From Bin87 sp965220105 (GTDB taxonomy: Bacteria; Chloroflexota; Dehalococcoidia; Lucifugimonadales; UBA3495), in NCBI GenBank assembly GCA_965220105.1, contig OZ244811.1:1612001-1676000 (forward strand): 64,000 bases of DNA. Reading direction: 5' to 3'. Under the pieces are notes generated by a model that made no database searches, was not told the DNA's origin, and worked only from the letters and a program-made list of their open reading frames with translations. The translations under genes and the position numbers were made by a program. Position 1 is the stretch's first letter. Each line of letters opens with the position of its first letter. Of the stretch, positions 34,897 to 44,082 are shown piece after piece.

Positions 34897-35129
34897 AAAA
34901 CCTTAGGAACATTTGGTTGGTGTTTTTCTCAATCGGCGCAGCATTGATCGGTATTGATGCCATTTCCGATACACTGTTCAGAATCAACGGATTTCCGGCA
35001 TTGGGGGTCATCGGCGGCGCGTTGATCCTGCTAGTCCTGACGTCCATATTGAATTGGATCTTCAAAGTCGCTTGGGAAGAGCGCAACATGGCGCTTCGGC
35101 CAGGACTTGAAGACCGACTGGGCGAGTAA
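34893..35129 (+). CDS. Small membrane protein 2 of a coupled pair
   Basis: 78 residues from the ATG at 34893, overlapping the previous stop. MKNLRNIWLVFFSIGAALIGIDAI and VIGGALILLVLTSILNWIF form two membrane segments; the tail is charged. Function unknown; the two proteins may form a membrane complex. Confidence 0.55.
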   Translation: MKNLRNIWLVFFSIGAALIGIDAISDTLFRINGFPALGVIGGALILLVLTSILNWIFKVAWEERNMALRPGLEDRLGE

Positions 35130-35155
35130 TTTCATCCGCCGTTTGGGGGTTTGAC

Positions 35156-35887
35156 ATGGCAAGTTTTTGGGAAACTATTGACGTTGATGGCCAGAAGATG
35201 CGGATGTACGCCAGCGTGCCCAGCAGCAGCGCCGGCTTCTCCGCTCCGTATCCGGCGGTGTTGGTGGCCCAGCACGCCACGGGCGTCGACGCCTTCATCC
35301 AGGACATTTGCGACCGGCTGGCCGCTGCGGGTTACGCCGCCGTCGCTCCTGAGTTGTATCATCGGGTCACGGACCCGGCGTTGCTGAACGAGCAGCCCCG
35401 GCCCCGGCCGGCCGCGTTGCTCAGCGACCCGGACATCGTGGCCGACATCAACGCCACCGTGGGTTGGCTCCGCAACCACGATGCGGTGCAGAGCGACCGG
35501 ATCGGCGTGACGGGCTTCTGCATGGGCGGACGGGTGGCCTGGCTGGCCGCGGCGGCGAATCCCCATTTCTCCGCGGTTGCGCCCTACTACGGCGGCAACC
35601 TGACGGTGACGTGGGGAGCCGGCGAGACGCCGCCGTTCGACATGGCCGGCCATATCAACTGCCCCATGCTGTTCCACTTCGGCGAAATCGACGAAAACCC
35701 GTCGCCCGCTGACATGAACAAACTGGACGCCGAGTTGGACAGGCTGGGCAAAGAGCACCAGTTTTACTCGTACCCGGGAGCTAACCATGCCTTCATGAAT
35801 CCCGCCGGCGACAGGTATCAACAGGCGGCTGCCGAGGCATCCTGGCCCCGCACCGTCGCATTTTTCGACAAACATCTGAAGAGCTGA
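35156..35887 (+). CDS. Dienelactone hydrolase family protein (copy 1)
   Basis: 243 residues. Alpha/beta hydrolase of the carboxymethylenebutenolidase type, which opens lactones in aromatic degradation. The nucleophile is Cys122 in GVTGFCMGG, the Asp lies in FGEIDENPS and the His in PGANHAFMN. It is followed 56 bp later by a close paralogue, suggesting a tandem duplication with possible substrate divergence. Confidence 0.93.
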   Translation: MASFWETIDVDGQKMRMYASVPSSSAGFSAPYPAVLVAQHATGVDAFIQDICDRLAAAGYAAVAPELYHRVTDPALLNEQPRPRPAALLSDPDIVADINATVGWLRNHDAVQSDRIGVTGFCMGGRVAWLAAAANPHFSAVAPYYGGNLTVTWGAGETPPFDMAGHINCPMLFHFGEIDENPSPADMNKLDAELDRLGKEHQFYSYPGANHAFMNPAGDRYQQAAAEASWPRTVAFFDKHLKS

Positions 35888-35943
35888 AAGGTGTAATATC
35901 GAGTGACTCCGTAGCGTTCAGGAACAACCCAGGAGGTATCGCC

Positions 35944-36672
35944 ATGGCCAGTTTTTGGGAAAAGCTAACTGTCGACGGTAGCGAGATGGACATGTACGCC
36001 AGCGTGCCGAGCAGCAGCGCCGGGTTCAGCGCGCCGTACCCCGCGGTGGTGGTTGCGCAGCACGGCGGCGGTGTCGACGAATTCATCCGGACGATTTGTG
36101 ACCGGCTGGCCGCAGAAGGCTTTGCCGCCGTCTCGCCCAATCTTTACCACCGCATTTCTGATGACGTGATGAATGGCGACCCGCGGCCCCGTCCCTGGGA
36201 CGTATTGAGCGACCCTTCCATAGTGGCCGACGTCAACGCCACGGTGGACTGGCTCCGCAATCACGAAGCGATTCGAGGAGACCGCATCGGCGTCACCGGA
36301 TTCTGCATGGGGGGACGGGTGGCCTGGCTGGCGGCAGCGTCCAATCCGCACTTTGCGGCGGTTGCGCCCTATTACGGTGGTAACCTGCTGGTGACGTGGG
36401 GAGCGGGCGAAACGCCCCCCTTCGAGCTGGTCGGCAACATCAACTGCCCGATGCTCTTCCACTTTGGCGAGGTCGACGAGAACCCTTCGCAGGAAGACAT
36501 GCGGCGGTTCGACGAAGAACTGAACCGGCTGGGTAAGGATCATCAGTTTTACGTATATCGGGATGCCGACCACGCCTTTATGGACTTCACCGGCCCCCGG
36601 TACCACAAAGAGGCTGCCGACCGTTCGTGGCCGCGCACGCTGGAGTTTTTCGGCCAGCACCTCAAGGCGTAA
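35944..36672 (+). CDS. Dienelactone hydrolase family protein (copy 2)
   Basis: 242 residues, strongly similar to the gene before it along the whole length (MASFWEK, MYASVPSSSAGFSAPYPAVVVAQHGGGVDEFI). Nucleophile Cys121 in GFCMGG, Asp in FGEVDENPS, His in DADHAFMDF. AGGAGG precedes the ATG. Same strand and spacing as copy 1, so probably co-transcribed. Confidence 0.93.
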   Translation: MASFWEKLTVDGSEMDMYASVPSSSAGFSAPYPAVVVAQHGGGVDEFIRTICDRLAAEGFAAVSPNLYHRISDDVMNGDPRPRPWDVLSDPSIVADVNATVDWLRNHEAIRGDRIGVTGFCMGGRVAWLAAASNPHFAAVAPYYGGNLLVTWGAGETPPFELVGNINCPMLFHFGEVDENPSQEDMRRFDEELNRLGKDHQFYVYRDADHAFMDFTGPRYHKEAADRSWPRTLEFFGQHLKA

Positions 36673-36725
36673 CCGCCGCCGACCATATCGTCGGGAATAA
36701 CCAACCACTCAGCAGGAGAATGACC

Positions 36726-37250
36726 ATGCCGCGAGTAGCGCTGGATTTGGAACAGCAAGGCGACCTGGCCGTCATTAAATCAGACGGCTGGCGGGTGGCG
36801 CAGGGCCTGGAGCCCGGCGAACCCAATCAGGGTTTGGTGGCGGAGAACTTGGGTAGCAATGCACGCCTCGCCGACTACGACGACTCGTCGTGGGAGAGCG
36901 GGGCCGATTTTCAGAAGCGGTACTCGGTGGGCTTTACCTTTGCCTGGTATCGCCTGCGGTTCACGATGCCGGAAACGGTAAAGGGCGAGGACGTAACCCA
37001 GTGCCGGGTGTTTTTCGAGACCAACGTGGACAACTACGGCGAAGTCTTCATCGACGGCCAGATCGACCGCAACATCGGCGCGGTGACGGGCAACAATACG
37101 CCGAAACGCGTACTGGTGGAGGAGCCCGGGCAACCGGGAGGGGAGCACGTCATCGCCGTGCTGGTGGCGAACGCTCCGTTGGGGGAACCGGTGGGCGCCA
37201 TCTTCATGCGCTACGCCACACTGGCTTTTGAATCGCAGCCGCCGCGCTAA
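36726..37250 (+). CDS. Galactose-binding-like (beta-sandwich) domain protein
   Basis: 174 residues. Start at the second ATG (36726), where AGGAG is at a good distance; ATG 36720 is too close. The pattern DDSSWE, FTFAWYRLRFTMPE, FFETNVDNYGEVFIDGQ and HVIAVLVANAPLGEP is that of the jelly-roll domain found in glycosidases and sugar-binding proteins. No catalytic domain is attached and no signal peptide is seen. It lies between the hydrolases and the selenoprotein candidate on the same strand. Confidence 0.6.
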   Translation: MPRVALDLEQQGDLAVIKSDGWRVAQGLEPGEPNQGLVAENLGSNARLADYDDSSWESGADFQKRYSVGFTFAWYRLRFTMPETVKGEDVTQCRVFFETNVDNYGEVFIDGQIDRNIGAVTGNNTPKRVLVEEPGQPGGEHVIAVLVANAPLGEPVGAIFMRYATLAFESQPPR

Positions 37251-37288
37251 CCAATCGGGACTCGCACAGTCATACAGGGAGCAGCAAC

Positions 37289-38794
37289 ATGGCTACCAAG
37301 TCTTTCGCCGGCACCGTCAACGCGCCGGACTTTCCCGCCGAAGTCGAATGGGTTAACACGGATCGTCCGCTCAGCCTTGCTGACCTGCGCGGCAAGCTAG
37401 TGGTGCTCGATTTCTGGACGTATTGTTGAGTGAACTGCATGCACATATTTCCGCAGTTGCGGAAACTGGAAGAAAAATACGCCGACGAGTTGGTGGTTAT
37501 CGGGGTCCATTCGGCCAAGTTCCCCAACGAGAAGGACGCTGACAACGTGCTGCGGGCTGCCCAGCGCTATGAGCTGAAACACCCGGTGGTCAATGATGCC
37601 GAGTTCCTGGTGTGGCGTGCCTACGCCTGCCGCGCCTGGCCCACCCTCATGTTCGTGGATCCGGAAGGGAAGGTCATTGGGAAACACGAAGGCGAGTTGC
37701 CCTACGATGCGTTTGACACCCTGTTGGGCCAGATGATCGAAGAGTTCGACGGCAAGGGCATGATCGACCGACGCAGCCTGAACCTGTCTCCCGCCGCGTT
37801 GGAACAGGAGGCATTGGCGTTCCCCGGCAAGGTTCTGGCTGATGGCCCGGGCAACCGGCTGTTCATTGCCGATACCAACCACAACCGCATCGTGATTACC
37901 AACCTGGACGGCGCGGTGCAGGCTGTCGTGGGTTCCGGCGCCGAGGACTTTGAGGATGGGAGTTACGAAGAGTCTGCGTTCAACCATCCTCAAGGAATGG
38001 AGCTGGTGGACGGGATCCTCTACGTGGCCGACACCGAAAACCATGCCATCCGGCGGGTGGACCTGGAGCGTGGGACGGTAGACACCATCGCCGGCACCGG
38101 AGAGCAGGGCATGGACCGTCATGCCCAGGGCCCGGGCCGGCAGGTCGCGTTGAGCAGCCCCTGGGACTTGACCCACCATGAGGGCATCCTCTACATCGCC
38201 ATGGCGGGGATACATCAGCTTTGGCGATTGTCGTTGGGCGACGGGGTGGTGCAACCCCACGCCGGGACCGGCGGCGAAAGCATCGACAACGGGCCCCTGG
38301 CCACGGCCACGCTGGCCCAACCCAGCGGCATTACGGTGGGCAACGGCATGCTGTACTTCGCGGATTCAGAGACCAGCAGTATCCGTAGCGCCGGAATAGA
38401 CCCGGCTACCGGACGGGTCGCAACCATGGTCGGCATTGACCTGTTTGCCTTTGGCGACCGGGACGGCGTGGAACACCACGTTCGCCTACAGCATCCCATC
38501 GGCATCGAGTGGCACGAGGGCGAGCTGTTCTTCGCAGACACCTACAACCACAAGATCAAGCGGTTATTGCCGCTGACCCGTTCGGTTCAATCACTGCTGG
38601 GTTCCGGGGCCAACGGCCACCATGACGGCATCAGCCAGCACGCCACGTTCAGCGAACCCAGCGGGCTCAGTTTCGCCGTCTCCGGTGACGGTCGACCGCC
38701 GCTGCTGTACATCGCCGATACCAACAACCATGCCATCCGGGTGGCCGACTTGGAAGCAGACCGGGTCTGGACGCTGGAGTTGTCCGGCCTGTAG
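37289..38794 (+). CDS. NHLRC2-like thioredoxin/NHL-repeat protein, probable selenoprotein (TGA at 37427)
   Basis: 501 residues if TGA 37427-37429 is read as selenocysteine. The ATG at 37289 begins a TlpA/thioredoxin domain: NAPDFPAEVEWVNT, DLRGKLVVLDFWTYC, then TGA (residue 47), then VNCMHIFPQLRKLE and VIGVHSAKFPNEKD. Homologues including human NHLRC2 have CCINC here, so the stop falls on the second Cys and gives U47-V-N-C50. The frame is otherwise intact and reaches an NHL/SMP-type propeller (IADTNHNRIV, VADTENHAIRRVD, FADTYNHKIKRL). A SECIS-like hairpin follows the TGA. If not recoded, the gene is a pseudogene with a downstream internal start. Confidence 0.85.
37448..37465 (+). promoter_or_regulatory. 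SECIS-like hairpin of the selenoprotein gene
   Basis: TTTCCGC, AGTT loop, GCGGAAA: a 7-bp perfect stem. The loop starts 25 bases after the TGA and has G in its second position. Bacterial SECIS elements lie just after the UGA, with an apical loop 16-37 nt away and a G in its first two bases; this fits. Confidence 0.65.
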
Positions 38795-38977
38795 TCCGGC
38801 CTCGCACTGACGACCGTCGGCATGGAACATTCGTGGTTTGGGGTCGGCTATTTTCAGCCGGAATATTGACGCTGGGCGGCAAGTGGGGCAACATAACGTG
38901 TGGCCGCAGCGACACTGTTGCCCCGACCCAACGCAGATACTATATTCGGGATATTCAGCACGTCATCAGGAGCAGAT

Positions 38978-39415
38978 ATGGTAGCGCCATCCGATTTTGA
39001 CACCGACGCCATCTACGCAGTGAAATCGTCCGATACGATCACCATGCTGGCCAGCAAGATCTTGCGCGACGTGCTGGTGACCCGGGCCGAGCCGGTGCGG
39101 CGTCGGGAGTTGTGGCAGGCGGTGGAACTGGCGATGGGAGACCGGTCGCCGGACGTGGATGGAGTGCTGAAAGGCGCCTGGTTTGACAACCCGATATACG
39201 GAAAGTGGGTGCTGACCGAGGAGGCCACGGCCATGGATTCTCCATTTACCGATGAACAGGGTGTCATTAACGTGGCAATGGTGGTGGACTATCTGCGCCA
39301 GTGCCGGGGTGAACCGCCCTACATTCGGGTGGTGAGCGAGTTCATCAAGGTTTGCCAACCCAAGCTGGACGTGGATCTCGATTGGATTATCCAGCAGGGG
39401 CGGAGCGTAGCCTGA
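38978..39415 (+). CDS. Hypothetical protein
   Basis: 145 residues from the ATG at 38978, with AGGAG close upstream. Predicted mixed helical: DTITMLASKILRDVLVTRAEPVRRRELWQAVELAMGDRSPDVDGVLKGAWFDNPIYGKWVL, which looks like a winged-helix-type arrangement, and a C-terminal helix pair. No family recognised. Converges on prmC. Confidence 0.6.
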   Translation: MVAPSDFDTDAIYAVKSSDTITMLASKILRDVLVTRAEPVRRRELWQAVELAMGDRSPDVDGVLKGAWFDNPIYGKWVLTEEATAMDSPFTDEQGVINVAMVVDYLRQCRGEPPYIRVVSEFIKVCQPKLDVDLDWIIQQGRSVA

Positions 39416-39476
39416 CCGTCAATTGCCCGCCGCATCGGCCCGCCCGTCGAGTATCCGGGGTCCCCGGGGCCTGTTG

Positions 39477-40355
39477 CTAGTAATCTTCTGTTGAACTCGC
39501 CAGGCTGACCACCAGGACGCGGTCCCGCCCGGCCAGGTCGGGCTCCGATGTGATCTCGGCATCGGGAAAGGCGGCGGACGCCAGGTCCCTGGCTGCGGGG
39601 AACTGCTCCGGGTCCATCTCCAACAGGATGACGCCGTGGGGCTTGATGCGGTCGCCGGACGCGGCCTGGGCCAGCAGGCGGGCGATGGCGTCCAGGCCCT
39701 CCGGGCCGCCGTCCAGCGCAGCAACCGGTTCCCACTGCACCTCCGGCTGCAGGGTTGGGATGCGATCCGTGGGCAGGTAGGGCAGGTTGGCGGCGATGAC
39801 ATCGACCGGCTCGGGCAGCGGTTCCAGCAGGTCGCCTTTCAGGAGCGTAACCCGGTCGGTGACGTTGTGCATCCGGACGTTGTAGGCGGCGACGTCCAGG
39901 GTGGCGTCGTAGGCGTCGGTGGCGTAGATGCGGGCCGCTGGAAGGTGGATGGCCAGGTTGATGGCGACGGCTCCGGTGCCCGTGCCGACGTCGGCAATGA
40001 CCAGCTCCCGGCTCTCCATGCCCATCAGGGCCATGAATAGAGCGTGTTCCACCATGGCCTCGGTTTCAGGACGGGGGATCAGCACATCCGGATTGACCAG
40101 CAGGTTGACGCCGTAGAATTCCCGGTAGCTCAGGATGTAAGCCAGGGGTTCGCGGGTGAGGCGGCGCTGGACGATGGCGTCCAGGCTCTGCTGCTGCTGC
40201 TCGGAGACCTGGGATTCCTGCTCGGCGAAGATGGCCTGGCGGGGCATCCGCATAACGTCCATCACCATGACCTCGGCTTCCAGGCGAGCGTCGGGGATGC
40301 CGGCCGATTCCAGGGTACGATGCGTGTCCTGGATTACGCTCCGCAGGTTGGGCAT
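39477..40355 (-). CDS. prmC: Peptide chain release factor N5-glutamine methyltransferase
   Basis: 292 residues. Class-I SAM methyltransferase that methylates the GGQ glutamine of release factors. SAM-binding VIADVGTGTGAVAINLAIHLP and the active-site tetrapeptide NLPY (NPPY variant) in VIAANLPYLPTDRI. The N-terminal helical domain includes REPLAYILSYREFYGV. It is the second gene after prfA, its substrate, in the usual prfA-prmC order on the minus strand. Confidence 0.95.
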   Translation of the reverse strand: MPNLRSVIQDTHRTLESAGIPDARLEAEVMVMDVMRMPRQAIFAEQESQVSEQQQQSLDAIVQRRLTREPLAYILSYREFYGVNLLVNPDVLIPRPETEAMVEHALFMALMGMESRELVIADVGTGTGAVAINLAIHLPAARIYATDAYDATLDVAAYNVRMHNVTDRVTLLKGDLLEPLPEPVDVIAANLPYLPTDRIPTLQPEVQWEPVAALDGGPEGLDAIARLLAQAASGDRIKPHGVILLEMDPEQFPAARDLASAAFPDAEITSEPDLAGRDRVLVVSLASSTEDY

Positions 40356-40398
40356 AAGGGTTCACCGGCCAGATTGGCCAGCAACAGGGCGCCGGCGA

Positions 40399-41478
40399 TT
40401 ACGGGCTTTCTTCTTCCAGGCGGCGGGCCTGATCGTGGACAATGATCTGGTCGATGAGGTCTTTCAGCCCGCCGTCCATGATTCGCTGCATGCCGTGTAT
40501 CGATGCACCGATGCGGTGATCGGTAACCCGGTCCTGGGGGTAGTTGTAGGTGCGAATCTTTTCGCTGCGATCCCCGCTGCCGATTTGGGCTTTGCGGTTG
40601 CTGGAGATCGCGGCCTGCTGGCGGTCCTGCTCCGCCGCGTAGAGCCGGCTCCGGAGGATGGTCATGGCCTTTGACTTGTTCTTGTATTGGGATCGTTCAT
40701 CCTGGCAGACCACGACCAGGCCGGTCGGCTCGTGCACGATGCGAACGGCGGTGGCCACCTTGTTCACGTTCTGGCCGCCGTGTCCGCCGGCGTGGAAGAT
40801 GTCGATGCGGAGGTCGTCTTCGCCGATGTTCACCTCCACCTCGTCGGCCTGGGGCAGGACGGCAACGGTGGCGGTAGAGGTATGGATCCGGCCCTGGGCT
40901 TCGGTTTCCGGCACGCGCTGCACTCGATGCACCCCAGCCTCGTATTTCAGGTTGCTGTAGGCGTTCTTGCCGTCTACGGAGAAGGCGATGCGGTTGAAAC
41001 CGCCCAGGTCGGAGGGGTTCGAGTCCATAATTTCCACGCCCCAACCCTTTTCTTGGGCGTAACGCTGGTACATGCGGTAGAGGTCACCGGCGAATAGCGA
41101 CGCTTCCTGTCCGCCGGCGGCGGAGTGAATCTCGACGATGACGTTGCGTTCGTCGTTGGGGTTCCGGGGCAACAGGGCCAGTTTCAACTGGTCGGACAGG
41201 GCGGCAATCTGTTCCTCCACCTCGTCCAGTTCCGTCTGTGCCATTTCAACAATTTCCGGGTCGCCGCCTTCGCTCACCAGCGCGCGCAGGTCCTGGAATT
41301 CTTCGGCTAGGCGGCGGTATTTCTGGTCGATGTCGACCAGTTCTTCCAGGGACGACCGTTCCCGATTCAACTCGCGCAGCCGGGCGTAATCGGCAGCTAC
41401 CTCAGGCAGGCCCATCTCCGACTCCAGGGCCTGATAGCGTTCCACGATGGGCTGCAACTTATCGAAAATATCGGGCAT
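40399..41478 (-). CDS. prfA: Peptide chain release factor 1
   Basis: 359 residues, a normal size. Recognises UAA and UAG. The GGQ loop (HAGGHGGQNVNK) triggers peptide release. The codon-recognition region VQRVPETEAQGRIHTSTATV has PET in place of the usual PxT tripeptide, which is within family variation for RF1. Followed 43 bp later by prmC. Confidence 0.96.
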   Translation of the reverse strand: MPDIFDKLQPIVERYQALESEMGLPEVAADYARLRELNRERSSLEELVDIDQKYRRLAEEFQDLRALVSEGGDPEIVEMAQTELDEVEEQIAALSDQLKLALLPRNPNDERNVIVEIHSAAGGQEASLFAGDLYRMYQRYAQEKGWGVEIMDSNPSDLGGFNRIAFSVDGKNAYSNLKYEAGVHRVQRVPETEAQGRIHTSTATVAVLPQADEVEVNIGEDDLRIDIFHAGGHGGQNVNKVATAVRIVHEPTGLVVVCQDERSQYKNKSKAMTILRSRLYAAEQDRQQAAISSNRKAQIGSGDRSEKIRTYNYPQDRVTDHRIGASIHGMQRIMDGGLKDLIDQIIVHDQARRLEEESP

Positions 41479-41651
41479 TACTGCGTATATTCCTTAGAAG
41501 AAATCACCGAATGTAGTATATCGTAGTGGCTGCGGACTCAGCAAGGTGAAGGCGAAGACAATTCAGGGTATTTTGATTGTCCCCTAATGTCATTGCGAGG
41601 AGCGAAGCGACGTGGCAATCTCGATCCGGTAGCCGGGTTTTCTTCGCCAAG

Positions 41652-43110
41652 CTAGGCTTTACGCATAATTTAGAAAAAGTATAAAGACAGGGTAAGCTGG
41701 CCTGACCCCACTTTCAACGGAAAGGCCCAGCCATGCTCACCCTGCCCGATGCCATTGTAGCCGTTCTCGTTCCCTTCGCAACGCTGTTTACGAGCCCAAC
41801 CTGGCGGAAAGCCCAACTGCTGCTGGTCGGCGCGATCCTGACCCCGGGCCAACGCACCGTGGCGGCGGCACTGCGCGTCATGGGCCGCAGCGACCAGCGC
41901 GACTACGCCCGCTACCACGAGGTGCTCAATCGGGCGGTGTGGTCGTCCCGCCAGGCAGCGCGCATCCTGCTGGCGCTGTTGCTCCAGCACCTGGATGGTG
42001 GCGACGGCCCACTGATCTTCGGCATCGACGAGACCCTGGAACGGCGTCGCGGCGCCAAGATCAGGGCGCGGGCCATCTACCGCGACCCGGTGCGTTCCAG
42101 CCGGTCTCAGGTGGTCAAGGCCAGCGGTTTGCGCTGGATCTCCCTGATGTGGCTGGGCCACGTGCCATGGGCCGGACGCCATTGGGCCTTGCCGGCGCTC
42201 ACGGTGCTGGCGCCTTCGACCCGTTACTACCAACAGCAGGGACGCCAGCACAAGAAGCTCACCGACTGGGCCCGCCAGATGGTCATGCAACTGCGCCGCT
42301 GGCTGCCCCACCGACCCCTGGCGCTGGTGGGCGACAACAGCTATGCCGTGCTGGATTTGCTCCACTGCTGCCAGTCCCTCCGTGAACCCGTTACCCTGAT
42401 CGCCAGATTGCGTCTGGACGCCGCCCTGTATGCGCCAGCGCCACCCCGTCAACCTGGCCAGAACGGTCGCCCGCCATTGAAGGGCCCGCGGCGGCCGCCG
42501 CTGAAAGTTTTCCTTGCGCAGACGGATGTAACTTGGGCCAGCGCCGAGGTGGCCTGGTACGACGGCATCACCCGCGCCGTGGAACTCACCTCCCAGACGG
42601 CGGTCTGGTACCGCTCCGGCAAGCCCCCCGTCCTCATTCGCTGGGTGCTGATCCGAGACCCCCAGGGCTCCTTCGCCACTCAGGCCCTGCTCTGTACCGA
42701 CCCGGCGGCGGACCCGACCCAGATCCTGGAATGGTTTGTACTGCGCTGGCAACTGGAGGTCACCTTCCACGAGGTACGAACCCATCTGGGTGTGGAGACA
42801 CAACGCCAGTGGTCCGATCTCGCCATCGCCCGCACCACGCCCGCCCTACTGGGACTCTTCTCCTGGACCACCCTGGCCGCCCACGCGTTGCAGAAACGGC
42901 GCCCCATGACCCAGCGCAAGGCCGCTTGGTACGACAAACCGTCGCCGACCTTCGTGGATGCCATCGCCCTGGCGCGTCGCCACCTGTGGCTGGCGTCGGA
43001 AGGTTTCTCACTGTCGGTCGCTGACCCCGACATTCAGGAACTCCCGGTCGCACTGTACCACCGACTTGTAGATTCCCTTGCCTACGCCGCTTGAATTGCG
43101 TAAAGCCTAG
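41652..43110 (+). mobile_element. Intact DDE insertion sequence (IS4/IS701-like)
   Basis: 1459 bp with inverted ends CTAGGCTTTACGCA and TGCGTAAAGCCTAG (one-base variation inside), and a direct CCAAG at 41647-41651 and 43111-43115 as 5-bp target duplication. It is inserted in an interspersed palindromic repeat. Confidence 0.88.
41733..43094 (+). CDS. DDE transposase, apparently intact
   Basis: 453 residues. IFGIDETLERRRGAKIRARAIYRDPVRSS holds the first Asp, ALVGDNSYAVLDLL the second, and LRWQLEVTFHEVRTHLGVETQRQW the Glu, the DDE_5-type pattern of IS701/IS4-like transposases. No stop, shift or tandem duplication interrupts it, unlike most transposases in the window, so this copy is likely active. 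Confidence 0.88.
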   Translation: MLTLPDAIVAVLVPFATLFTSPTWRKAQLLLVGAILTPGQRTVAAALRVMGRSDQRDYARYHEVLNRAVWSSRQAARILLALLLQHLDGGDGPLIFGIDETLERRRGAKIRARAIYRDPVRSSRSQVVKASGLRWISLMWLGHVPWAGRHWALPALTVLAPSTRYYQQQGRQHKKLTDWARQMVMQLRRWLPHRPLALVGDNSYAVLDLLHCCQSLREPVTLIARLRLDAALYAPAPPRQPGQNGRPPLKGPRRPPLKVFLAQTDVTWASAEVAWYDGITRAVELTSQTAVWYRSGKPPVLIRWVLIRDPQGSFATQALLCTDPAADPTQILEWFVLRWQLEVTFHEVRTHLGVETQRQWSDLAIARTTPALLGLFSWTTLAAHALQKRRPMTQRKAAWYDKPSPTFVDAIALARRHLWLASEGFSLSVADPDIQELPVALYHRLVDSLAYAA

Positions 43111-43176
43111 CCAAGGAGATTGCCACGCTGCGCTCGCAATGACATTGCCGAAAATCGAAAGGCCCTGGAAGACAAT

Positions 43177-43285
43177 TGTGTCATTGTGGATGATTGATGC
43201 GAGGGGAGCGTGGCAATACGGGTGCCCAACGCGTGATTTATATGCACCGGGATTGCCACGTCGCTGCGCTCCTCGCAATGACAGG
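43177..43285. repeat. Interspersed palindromic repeat
   Basis: Left arm GCGAGGGGAGCGTGGCAATA and right arm GATTGCCACGTCGCTGCGCT then CCTCGCAATGACA. Same family as 31541. Confidence 0.75.
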
Positions 43286-43356
43286 GGGGGTGGGGCACCG
43301 GGGTTGCTCGGACTCGATACCGTCCGAAAGCTGAGACGTCGTCGCAGATTGGCTGT

Positions 43357-44079
43357 TCATCCGGGTTTGTGGCCGTAGTGCAGGGCCACGCCACCCATCC
43401 CTAGCCGGCGGAACCCCACTTGCTCCAGGCCGGCCTGGCGGTAGACATCGGCCAATCCATCGGCGGTGAGAAAGTAATCGACGCTGTTGGGCAGGTAGGT
43501 GTAGGCGGAACGGTCGCCCGCAACAACCTGGCCCAGCAACGGCACCAGGTGGTGGAAATACAGCCGGCCCACCGTCGAGCGCAAACCGCCGGGCATGGGC
43601 GTGAGTTCGAGGGTGGTGACCCGCCCTCCGGGGGCGACGACGCGGGCCATTTCGGCAATGGCCGCCGGTACATCCGCCATGTTGCGGAGACTGAATCCGG
43701 CGGTGGCGCAACAAAAGGTGTCGTCGTCGAAGGGGAGGCGGAGGGCGTCGCCCACCACGAATTGCGCGCATGGGGCCTGGCCAGGAATGGGCACGGCTTT
43801 TCGGGCGGCGATGGTCAGCATTTCGGGCAACAGATCCACGCCGACGACGGCGGAGATGCCCGGCACAGGGGCCAGGGCATAAGCCAGGTCGCCCGTGCCG
43901 GTGGCGACGTCCAGGGCGGCGCCGGTGAGTCCGGATGCGGTGAATCGTGCGGCGGCCCGCTTCCAGCGGTGATGCAGGCCGCCGGTCATCAGCGTGTTCA
44001 TCAGGTCGTAGCGCGGCGAGATGCGGGCGAACATCTCGGCCACGTAGCGGCGTTTGTCGTCGCCGTTCAGGTGGGCCAT
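43357..44079 (-). CDS. ubiE: Demethylmenaquinone/ubiquinone C-methyltransferase (UbiE/MenG type)
   Basis: 240 residues. Opens with MFARISPRYDLMNTLMTGGLHHRWKR, the UbiE signature, then SAM site ALDVATGTGDLAYAL, and ATAGFSLRNMADVPAAIAEMARVVAPGG. Performs the last methylation in quinone synthesis. Last gene of the minus-strand quinone cluster, 3 bp after the DHFR-like gene. Confidence 0.94.
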   Translation of the reverse strand: MAHLNGDDKRRYVAEMFARISPRYDLMNTLMTGGLHHRWKRAAARFTASGLTGAALDVATGTGDLAYALAPVPGISAVVGVDLLPEMLTIAARKAVPIPGQAPCAQFVVGDALRLPFDDDTFCCATAGFSLRNMADVPAAIAEMARVVAPGGRVTTLELTPMPGGLRSTVGRLYFHHLVPLLGQVVAGDRSAYTYLPNSVDYFLTADGLADVYRQAGLEQVGFRRLGMGGVALHYGHKPG

Positions 44080-44082
44080 GGG

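Larger units (their letters stand above)
41571..43168. repeat. Palindromic repeat split by a DDE insertion sequence
   Basis: Left half TTTTGATTGTCCCCTAATG then TCATTGCGAGGAGCGAAGCG (41571-41620); right half GATTGCCACGCTGCGCTCGC and ATGACATTGCCGAAAATCGA (43121-43165). The two halves would pair as in the copy at 31541 if the IS at 41652-43110 is removed. Confidence 0.8.
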
